This document shows, piece by piece, positions 55,905 through 64,000 of a DNA stretch of 64,000 nucleotides. Position 1 is the first letter of the stretch; every line of letters begins with the position of its first letter. The notes beneath the pieces were generated by a model, which made no database searches, was not told where the DNA came from, and saw only the letters and a list, made by a program, of their open reading frames with translations. The stretch comes from Cordilura impudica (lineage: Eukaryota; Arthropoda; Insecta; Diptera; Scathophagidae), in NCBI GenBank assembly GCA_963682025.1, contig OY821518.1, positions 150,120,254-150,184,253 of the forward strand, written 5' to 3'. The translations under genes were made by a program, and so were the position numbers.

Positions 55905-58455
55905 TATACTAGCTCTAACCCGATGCGAATCGCTGCACCCATCGTAGCGAAATAAAAAACTGAGAATACATTTTGTAGAAAACTCTTTTATTTATAATTG
56001 ACGATTTTTGATTTTGTCGATTTTTGTTTTTGCGATTTTAGATTTTGAAAATTTTTGACTTTGGCGACTGTTGCTTTTTGCGATTTTTGATTTTGGCGAT
56101 TTTTGATTTTGGCGATTATTGTTTTTCGCGATTTTCGGTTAAGGCTATTTTTGTGTTTGGCTATTTTTGGTTTTTGTGATTTTTGTTATTCACGATTTTT
56201 ACTTTGGCGACTTTTGTTATTCGCGATTTTCGGTTTGGCAATTTTTGATTTTGACGATTCCGCCCATATTTTCCACGACTACTCACATTGGTAAATAATG
56301 TACTTGTCAAAGGTTTTGAGACTGTCATTTTCAAAGTACTTCATATTTTTTTTTTAAAGGAGGTGCCACACCCATTGGTCCGATCCCGCCTATTTTTGGG
56401 CAACTATTCACATTAATAACTTATGAACTCAAAGAAAGTCCCAAGGCTTTTTCCGTAATAGTACTCGAGTTATATGATACTAAATATTTCCTTTGCATCG
56501 GGGTGACACGCCAATTGGTCCGATCTCGCCCATTTCAGACTACTCACACTAACAACTCATGAACTCATACAGAGTTCCAAGGCTTTCACTATTACAATAC
56601 TTCAGATATATGATATTTAATATTCACCTTATATGGGGTTTGCCAAGCCCACTGATATGATTCCGCCCTTTTTTTATTATTTATTAACCAACACTCAGGG
56701 AATGTCCTCTACAAATGTAGTGCATTGTGTTGATTTCAGGAAAATAGGTTGTGGGAAGGAGGAAAGAGGGAGTAGTGTTTGTGGATATTTGACTTAAATT
56801 TTCTGTCAGGAAAGACCTCTGCGGGGAGCATATTCCACATACGGCTAGTTAGACTGATAAACGAATTCTCTCTGTAATGCGTTGTGCGGTCAACTGGACA
56901 ATAGACTACAAACGGATGTGATCTACTAGAGAAGCGGGTAGAGCGAACCGAAACTTGGGCACTTGGAATAAGTTCGCTAATCTCAGAAGAACATTTCCCA
57001 TGGTAATATCTATAGAACAGTGCTGTCATTGATGAGCGCCAACGCCCTCCTTTGCACACGGTCCAGTAGCTCCAAAATAGACTTTGAAGCTCCTGCACAT
57101 ATATGGGAGTTGTATTCCATTTTCGGTCGGATGTAATTGCTATAGATTTTAAGGAGATCAGAAGGAGTAAAGTAATTTTTACACCGTTTTAGAAAACCAA
57201 GACACTTGAATGCTTCTTTCGACACTTGAAAAACATGCTCGTTCCAACGAACATCATATTGAATTCTCATGCCCAGAACATCAAGAGTATCCGATTCCTC
57301 AATACCTATACCACCCATATATACAGATGACATTGTTGATTCCATGTCCGTATGGGTCAACATACAGCATTGAGTCTTCAGAGCAGTAAAATCAACCCTA
57401 TTCGCTTTACCCCACTCGGAGATTGTTAACAGGTCTTGATTGAGTGCCTGTCTGCCTTCTGCCCCCAACCTCCAAGAGGCTTGGCCCACAATTAAAGGAA
57501 AATAAATGACAAATGCTGCTTTCATCTGAGAAAGAACGGAGCCATGGGGTGCCCCTGAATTAAGCTGAAACTCATTAGATGAGACCCCATCAATAGCAAC
57601 ACGTATTGTTCCGTCTCTGAGAAAACTCGATATAAATCGAGAGAAGTCATTACCGACCCAAAATGCAATAAGCTTTGATATCATTCTGCATCATTACAGT
57701 TCAGATGTTACTGATACTGGTACACAACATTGTCGCGAATGTACATAATAAGGCCCCTATGAAGAATAAAGAGGGATAGAATGTGATAACCAGGTATGTG
57801 AAAATACTGTGGATCAGCATCCCCACTTACCTGGGTCTCACATAAGGCGAAAACATTCGGCCAATGAAAGCAAATGTGTGCATATACAGAGAAAAAATTC
57901 GATCTGAGTCCTAGTACTAACCAAGAGTTTCTCTATTATAGTATTCCAGTAATATGATATTAAATACTTACTTTGTATGGGGGATGACACGCCCACTGGT
58001 CCGATTGCGCCTATTTTTTAAAGGACTACTCGCATTAATAACTCATGAACTCAGACAAAGTCTCAAGACTTTAACTATTACATTACTCTAGATATATGAC
58101 ATTAAATAGTTACTTTGTATGGTGGGTGCCACGACCATTGGTCCGATCCCGCCCATTTTTCTGCAATTCTTCAAATTAGTTTAATGTGTACAAGTACATA
58201 GTTTCAGAACTCTTGCAATGGTTGTACTCCAGATATTATATGTTAAAATTATATGTTAAAAATTCACTTTATATGGGAGGTGCCGCCCACTTGAAAATTC
58301 CAAAAAAGATATAGCCTATTTTTCCTTCCAGATAGGCAGTTACCTCTGTAGAAATTTCAAGACGATCGGTCCAATGGTGTAGTCTCCTCTAAACCACAAA
58401 TAAACGTACAAACGTACAGAGATACATACAAAACTCCATATTTATATATAAGATT
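55905..58455. repeat. Diverged tandem units (about 140 bp) split by a non-LTR relic
   Basis: Left of the relic, GATTTTTGATTTTGGCGAT words repeat irregularly (55990-56260). At about 56365, 56500, 56640, 57975 and 58130 a unit recurs: GGTG.CAC.CCCATTGGTCCG, ATCCCGCC.ATTTTT, ACTCATGAACTCA, AAGGCTTT..CTATTACA, then ATATGATATTAAATA. The final unit ends ACAAACGTACAGAGATACAT and ATATTTATATATAAGATTAA. The start CTAGCTCTAACCCGATGCGA and this end resemble non-autonomous elements with internal tandem repeats (Helentron-like), but terminal proof is lacking. Confidence 0.6.
56680..57895 (-). pseudogene. Non-LTR retrotransposon, multiply deleted (endonuclease, RT, C-terminus)
   Basis: Minus strand order: endonuclease words PNVFALCETQVSGDADPQYF, HIPGYHIL and MYIRDNVVYQYQ (57890-57720). 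An RT frame of 224 codons (57684-57010) follows, with VGNDFSRFISSFLRDGTIRV and LNSGAPHGSVLSQ. A deletion removes the YADD box, and the frame continues LNQDLLTISEWGKANRVDF and LGMRIQYDVRWNEHVFQVSK. A shifted C-terminal frame (57098-56736) includes HPFVVYCPVDRTTHYRENSF and RMWNMLPAEVFPDRKF. The 3' tail is TTAATAAATAATAAAAAAA near 56672-56690. The tail and the host repeat on both sides define the insertion. It resembles the Jockey/I superfamily. Confidence 0.85.
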
Positions 58456-59140
58456 AAAATTTAGTAAAATTTTAGAGAATCCACTTTCTAGTTAAAAATT
58501 CCACTTTTCCATCTTTCGGTTCCCGCTTTTTGAATTGTTCGTGTTAGATATAGAGCATAATTATAATTAATCAATATAAAAAACATTTCAAATTCAACAT
58601 TTCCTAAATTATCGTAGTGACTCACACACAGTAAATAGTGAATGATTAATAACTACTCTACTGTACATGAATGGAAAGCTTATGTCTGCAAACCGTCGTA
58701 GCTTTTATGAATGAAAAACTATAGTAATGTGTGTGAAAGGAGGCTAAATGTCGTGTTCCCAAACAAAAGTTCTATCAACCGAAATGTCCTTTCTCTTCTT
58801 GTAAATAAACTCTCAAATGTGATTCAGTGATTATTTCTTGGAATTGTTGCCATTGATATAGCTTTGTTTGCGCGATGAATTTGTTCATTTAATTTTCATT
58901 ACCATGGTCGTGACTCATTGTTTTTAAACAGGACATTATTCCGCACAAACCCATGTAGAAAAAAGTGAAACTTAAAACTTAAGAGCTTTTTTTATTTTAT
59001 AAATATTTTATTCATAAAAAGTATATTACATAATGTACATTATTGAGGGGATTTGGCAAGAAAAATATATTACTAATTAAAAAAGAGAAGGAAAAAGAAA
59101 AAAAAATAGTAATAAGTATATGTATAATTATAAGAAAAGG
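58456..59140. other. Unassigned sequence
   Basis: AT-rich; no recognisable gene or repeat ends. Confidence 0.35.
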
Positions 59141-59157
59141 GTCCGCCAAATAACTTT

Positions 59158-59921
59158 ACATACCCTATACCACTATGTGGTTTGGGTATAATGACTTTGT
59201 GCTGCTGTTTGTAACAACCAAAAATATTTGACCTAGACCCATCTTTAATTATACCGATCGAATCAGAATCACTTTTTGAGTTGATTTAACAATGTCCGTC
59301 CGTCCGTCCGTCTGTGTGTCCATGTAAACTTGTAATCAAACTGCAGGTCGCAAATATGAATATATTTTGATGAAATTTGGTATACAAGATTTCATCGGGC
59401 GTGGGATGAACGCTATTGAAATTGGTGAGAATCGGTCCATGTTCAGACCTAGCCCCCATACAAATGGCCCCTATAAAATCGACATAAATTGACATAAGAT
59501 CCAAATTGTCGTATAGATCTTAGTCAAATTGGGTTTGTATAGTTTATTACATCCATTAATGAATAGTCCAAAAACGATCCCCATGGGACAACTCTTCGTC
59601 ATAGGCCCCATATAGAGCTGCTTCCCGATCTTCACTTTAATCTACCAAAACAACAAAAATATTGCACTGATTCATCTCAAATTTTGTTTGTATATATTTT
59701 CGCAAAATACAAAAGACGTTACCAACCATGGTCAGGGTCGGTCCATTTTTGGACCGAGCCCCCATATAGACATAGCATCCGATATGAACTTTTTCATATC
59801 TGAAGCCAAAAAAAATAATAAAAATGCCACTCAAAATTGGTTTATGCTAAGAGATAGGGTCTCTAAACGCATGGTGTAGGGTATCGTGTAGTCGGTCTAG
59901 ACCGACTATAATTTTCTTACT
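59158..59921 (-). mobile_element. Family-2 repeat, complete inverse copy within the mariner
   Basis: It starts ATACCCTATACCACTATGTG and ends TCGTGTAGTCGGTCTAGACC, GACTATAATTTTCTTAC. It matches the forward copy 43360-44142 throughout, including GTCCGTCCGTCCGTCTGTGT. Confidence 0.85.
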
Positions 59922-60006
59922 TTTTTTTTTTTGAAAATGCTATAAAAAGAAACTACTGAATATTATATCAAATTTCTTTTTTTATTTGAAAGTACAATCC
60001 TTCCGG

Positions 60007-61092
60007 TTAATAATAGAAAATAATTTCATTTAAATGGCTGCCTCGGCTGGCCATGCAGTAGCCTACACGATCGGTCCAATTTTTAAGCACATTATCGATT
60101 CTATGCAGCTGTATTTCACCAATGGCTTCATGAATATTGTCCTTTAAAGCGTCAATTGTCTCTGGCTTGTTGGCGTAACACTTATCTTTGAGGGCACCCC
60201 ACAAATAATAGTCCAACGGTGTCAAATCGCAGCTCCGAGGTGGCCAAACGACATCAGCTTTGCGGCTGATAATGCGATCTTCAAAAACAGGGCGCAAAAC
60301 ATCGAGTATAGCTTCGGCTGTGTGGCACGTAGCGTCGTCCTGTTGAAACCAAATGTTGCCAATATCCTCCTCTTCAATTTTTATGAACAAAAATTCGTTC
60401 AACATGGCCCGATAGCGATCGCCATTGACTGTAACGGCCACTCCTTGCTCATTTTCGAAGAAAAATTTCCCAATTATGCCGCTGGACCAAAATCCGCACC
60501 AAACAGTGACTCGTTTTGGGTGTATCGGCTTTTCAATGTATACGCGCGGGTTTTCTGTGCCCCAAATGCGACAATTTTGCTTGTTTACATACCCGCCAAG
60601 ATCAAAATGAGCTTCATCTGAAAAGATGATTTTTTTGGTAAAATCGGCATCTTCTGTAAGTCGATCGCAGGCCCACTTAGCGAAGCGAAAACGCATTGGA
60701 TGGGCAGTTGGCTTCAACTCGTGAACCAATTGGACTTTGTATGGCGTCATACCAAGGTCTTTATGCAAAATTCGTCTCAATGATGCCTCCGAAATGTTCA
60801 ATTCTTGAGAACAACGGTGAATTGATGTTGATGGCGCTTCACGCACACTTTCTGCCACAGCAGCAATATTCTCGGGTGTACGCACTGCTTTTGGCTTTTC
60901 ACGCTTTGGTTTATCGATGAGGATGCCAGTTTCTTTCACTTTTTTCACAAGATAACGAACATACGCAGCTGACGGTGCTTCTCTTCTGCCAAAATCCATA
61001 CGCAATTTTCGCACACATTCTGCAACATTACCTTGATTTTAAAACTAATGTCGCAATATTTCCCAGCGTTGTTCAAGCGTATATACAACCAT
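60007..61092 (-). pseudogene. mariner-family transposase, nearly complete (two N-terminal stops)
   Basis: The reading from ATG 61092 (MVVYTLEQRWEILRH) meets two stops (TAG, TAA) at about codons 16 and 18. It is then open for 336 codons from 61014 to the end (..ASRGSHLNEIIFYY). The N-terminal helix-turn-helix region includes APSAAYVRYLVKKVKETG and LNISEASLRRILHKDLGM. The catalytic motifs are IIFSDEAHFDLGGYVNKQNC (first Asp), IWFQQDDATCHTAEAIL (second) and PPRSCDLTPLDYYLWGALKD (third). Counting to the Asp of PLDYY gives a DD41D spacing, as reported for rosa-type mariners. Counting to SCD gives 36. Aside from the two early stops the sequence looks well preserved, implying fairly recent activity. 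Confidence 0.9.
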
Positions 61093-61202
61093 ATTCGTTC
61101 AGCGGAAGGCTAAAACTAATTACCTGTCAAATCAGACATGAGCTAAGTATTACCATTCACGAAATAAGCACTAGTTGAAAAAAAAACGTTGGATGGCGGA
61201 CC

Positions 61203-61639
61203 ATTTATAAGTATATAGATAATACAAAATTTATTTATATTACAAAAGAAGCACTTCCAAATTTTTAAATAAGTATTATTTTAAATTTTTCCTGAAAATG
61301 GAAATTCTTTCAACATTTTTAATATATTTTGGAAGATTATTATGTTCCCGACATTTAATGTGTTCTACTATCTGCTTTGTTTTTTCAACCGATATCTTGT
61401 TGCTCTCAAATTCATATTGTTCCTTGTGTTAAAGGCTCTTTGATTTCTTGAAAATAATATAGTATGATGACCGAAGTTATTTAAAGATTTGAAAACATAA
61501 AGTAGCAGTTGCATTTTATAATCCATAAACAGGAAGAATTATCAACTATATATCTTTATACAAGGATATAGTTGAAAACTGCTTTTAACGCCTTGTTTTG
61601 AGCTCTTTGTAACGACTTGAGTTTAATTTAATTTTTTTA
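61203..61639. other. Unassigned sequence
   Basis: No gene recognised. The short words near 61370-61480 could be worn non-LTR C-terminal sequence, but I cannot support it. Confidence 0.3.
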
Positions 61640-61960
61640 AGAATTAACACATTTTTAAAAAGTACCTTTTCTAAAAACGTACCTTTTTTAAAAGCACCTT
61701 TTCCTAACATAGTTTTTTTGAAAGTACATTGTCTTCAAAAATAATTTTTATTAACAAATTTATTTTTCTTAGAAATTACTTCTTCTTAGAAAAGAAACTT
61801 TCTTTAAAAAATTACCGTTTTTAAAAAAGAACATTTTTTAAAGAAAAGTACTCTTTCTTTAAAATGTATCTCATTTTCTAAAAAAGTACCTTTTCTAAAA
61901 AAAATATCTTGCCCAAAAAAAAATACTTTTTCTAAAAAAAGTATATTATTTAAAAGAGTA
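61640..61960 (+). repeat. Degenerate AAAAAGTACCTTTTCT array
   Basis: Irregular repeats of AAAAAGTACCTTTTCTAAAA with variants (AAAAACGTACCTTTTTTAAA, AAAAGCACCTTTTCCTAA, AAAAAAGTACTTTTT) fill about 320 bp. Spacing is uneven, so it is a low-complexity array rather than a regular satellite. Confidence 0.7.
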
Positions 61961-62249
61961 TTTTCATAATGACTGGATATTTATAATAAGAGAAATAAAT
62001 ATTTTAAGATTTTATTAAAAGATTAAGTAATTTTGGTAACTTCTTTGCAACGCTTTCGGTGTAAGAAGAAACCTAAAATATATTTATAAAGAAAAATTTT
62101 CGTATAAGAAGTTTTTCACTTGAGAACATCTAGAATTTTGTTGATGCAAAGTGCTTTATATATAATTTATCATGTAGTAGGCGTTTTTTACGGAAATATT
62201 TTTGATTTAGATCAAATGAATTAAATTTACTAAAAAGTGTGGTTATACA
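61961..62249. other. Unassigned AT-rich sequence
   Basis: No supported feature; it may be the interior of the Helitron whose 3' end follows. Confidence 0.3.
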
Positions 62250-62501
62250 AATCTATAATATTAATACGCTAGGCGATTTCTTGTTACCGATGTTTTGTTC
62301 TACCGTTTTATTCCGATATTGACACAAACGTATATTATTTGAAAGGTATTTCTTTTTATCTGTTCTCCAGATTTACAGATTTTTAATTTTTTTCTTTAAT
62401 TCTTTTTAGTAAATTGCGTTTAAAGTTGCTACTATTGGCTAAGTTGAAAAATAAACTTGCCTGGAAATTGCGCTCGAATTTCGAGCGCTGGGATCTGCTA
62501 G
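62250..62501 (+). mobile_element. Helitron 3' end
   Basis: The hairpin GCGCTCGAATTTCGAGCGC (62470-62488) is followed nine bases later by CTAG (62498-62501) and then T. This is the Helitron 3' signature. Upstream TTGTTACCGATGTTTTGTTC and ACGTATATTATTTGAAAGGT recur inversely at 14455-14600. The 5' end is not identified. Confidence 0.8.
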
Positions 62502-62529
62502 TATAAATTATTACGGTACACTTGTGGTA

Positions 62530-62905
62530 TTACACCCTCCACACCTCAGTGGCAGAGGGTATATATGTTTGTCATTCGGCTTGTAACGCATCGAAATAAA
62601 TTCTGGACACCCCAAAACCATATATTTTCTTTATCATTATAACAAGGGAAGTTGATTTAGCGATGACCGTCTGTCCGTCTGCCTGTGGAAATCACGATCA
62701 CGCCGTCAATATCTAAGCTAGATCGTTCGTTTTTGCATAAAACATCACACAGGAGTTGCTATTTAAAATCGTCAAAATCGGTCAAAGGGTCTCGAGTTAT
62801 CAATGAAACTTTGAAAAACTCTTGAAAAAATAAAGTTTTTCAGGGTATTTGTTGTTTTTCTTAAGATATGTTGTATATGTTGTAATTCTTCTTATTTTTG
62901 AAGTC
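62530..62905 (-). mobile_element. Family-1-related repeat, inverse 3' end
   Basis: It starts ACACCCTCCACACCTCAGTG then GCAGAGGGTATATATG, followed by TTTGTCATTCGGCTTGTAAC, CCATATATTTTCTTTATCAT and GACCGTCTGTCCGTCTGCCT. This is the inverse of the family-1 3' region with considerable divergence. Its 5' part is replaced by other sequence and the satellite. Confidence 0.7.
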
Positions 62906-62974
62906 ATTGCATTTCTGTGTGTGTGTATATATTAATACTGCACGTGTCTATTGGCCTTGGCAAGTACTAAAACT

Positions 62975-64000
62975 TAAAATTAAAAATTAAAACTTAGAAA
63001 TTAAAAACTAAAAATTAAAAATTAAAAATTAAAAATTAAAAATTAAAAATTAAAAATTAAAAATTAAAAACTAAAAATTAAAAATTAAAAATTAAAAATT
63101 AAAAATTAAAAATTAAAAATTAAAAATTAAAAATTAAAAATTCAAAATTCAAAATTCAAAATTAAAAATTAAAAATTAAAAATTCAAAATTCAAAATTAA
63201 AAATTAAAAATTAAAAATTAAAAATTAAAAATTAAAAATTAAAAATTAAAAATTAAAAATTAAAAATTAAAAATTAAAAATTAAAAATTAAAAATTAAAA
63301 ATTAAAAATTAAAAATTAAAAATTAAAAATTAAAAATTAAAAATTAAAAATTAAAAATTAAAAATTAAAAATTAAAAATTAAAAATTAAAAATTAATAAT
63401 TAAAAATTAAAAAGTAAAAATTAAAAATTAAAAATTAAAAATTAAAAATTAAAAATTAAAAATTAAAAATTAAAAATTAAAAATTAAAAATTAAAAATTA
63501 AAAATTAAAAATTAAAAATTAAAAATTAAAAATTAAAAATTAAAAATTAAAAATTAAAAATTAAAAATTAAAAATTAAAAATTAAAAAATAAAAATATAA
63601 ACTAAAAACTAAAAATTAAAGATTAAAAATAAAAACTAAAAATTAAAAATTAAAAATGAAAAATTAAAAAATAACAATTAAAAATTAAAAATTAAAAATT
63701 AAAAATTAAAAATTAAAACTTAAAAATTAAAAATTTAAAATTAAAAAATAAAAATTAAAAATTAAAAATTAAAAATTAAAAATTAAAAATTAAAAATTAA
63801 AAATTACAAATTACAAATTAAAAATTAAAAATTATAATTTAAAAATTAAAAATTAAAAATTAAAAATTAAAAATTAAAAACTAAAAATTAACAATTAAAA
63901 ATTAAAAATTAAAAATTAAAAATTAAAAATTAAAAATTAAAAATTAAAAATTTAAAATTAAAAATTAAAAATTAAAAATTAAAAATTAAAAATTAAAAAT
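62975..64000 (+). repeat. (TTAAAAA)n heptanucleotide satellite, open at the window end
   Basis: AAAAATTAAAAATTAAAAAT repeats with strict 7-bp period for over 1 kb to the last base. Sporadic variants occur: AATTCAAAATTC near 63140-63190, and ACTAAAAACT and ATAAAAATATAAACT near 63590-63640. The array extends beyond the window, so its true length is unknown. Confidence 0.95.

Larger units (their letters stand above)
59141..61202 (-). mobile_element. mariner-type transposon, carrying a family-2 insertion
   Basis: GTCCGCCAAATAAC at the left (59141) and GTTGGATGGCGGAC at the right (to about 61201) form short inverted ends around a mariner transposase. A complete inverse family-2 copy (59158-59921) interrupts the left untranslated part. 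Without it the element is about 1.3 kb, the normal mariner length. I could not confirm the TA target duplication, so the outer boundaries are approximate. Confidence 0.65.

Noticed and set aside
61371..61480. Host gene or retrotransposon C-terminus near 61.4 kb
   Set aside because: No stable frame or motif is legible on either strand.

Overview
The window looks like intergenic, transposon-saturated DNA from a higher fly (Diptera, Brachycera; probably a calyptrate such as a blow fly, flesh fly or house-fly relative). The evidence is very high A+T, a Dicer-1 fragment close to the drosophilid protein, a copia-type element primed by an internal tRNA-iMet site, and many copies of short-hairpin-ended repeats (ACAAGTAAGAG... 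/ ...GGGTATAA). That placement is inferred from family resemblance, not from a database search. I see no intact host gene, tRNA, rRNA or CRISPR array. The largest reading frames all belong to mobile elements.

Left part (1-15.6 kb): a 128-bp tandem duplication; two hAT-type elements with exact 8-bp target duplications (1303-2748; 3259-4432, the latter with a transposase relic); a 3.5-kb copy of a dispersed repeat here called family 1 (5019-8476), itself carrying two elements with 3-bp duplications; further family-1 pieces; a pyrimidine-strand satellite that creates a spurious 267-codon frame; and an unrecognised 123-codon reading frame split by a Harbinger-like MITE.

Middle (15.7-35 kb): a decayed non-LTR retrotransposon on the minus strand (15.7-18.8 kb) broken by a MITE and abutting a piggyBac relic (18.76-21.09 kb); Helitron ends and a 619-bp Helitron deletion derivative whose 3' hairpin and CTAG end are visible (24261-24879); a pogo-like MITE; a Harbinger-type element carrying only the Myb-like accessory gene (24959-27085); and a second non-LTR relic mixed with repeat family 2.

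The centrepiece (35.4-52.9 kb) is one family-1 copy split by two large insertions. The first is a copia-type LTR element (36800-41275) whose LTRs differ at 2 of 244 positions but whose polyprotein is broken. The second is a 9.9-kb insertion (42027-51927) with CAGTG..GGCC inverted ends and the 8-bp duplication ATATACAT. This second insertion carries a degenerate Dicer-1 3' portion (second RNase III domain and dsRNA-binding domain) with at least one recognisable intron, plus other gene-like scraps. Inside the Dicer-1 fragment, exactly within its dsRNA-binding-domain codons, sits a 5086-bp Transib element (44778-49863). It encodes a RAG1-like transposase with one in-frame stop, ends in the V(D)J-type heptamer CACAGTG, has a 5-bp CAGCA duplication, and has inverted repeats about 1.4 kb long. 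That Transib and its gene-capturing host element are the most noteworthy system here.

Right part (53-64 kb): an unclassified long-inverted-repeat element around a conserved-domain relic; diverged tandem units of about 140 bp split by a non-LTR relic; a mariner-type element with a nearly complete transposase; a Helitron 3' end; and a terminal (TTAAAAA)n satellite running off the window.
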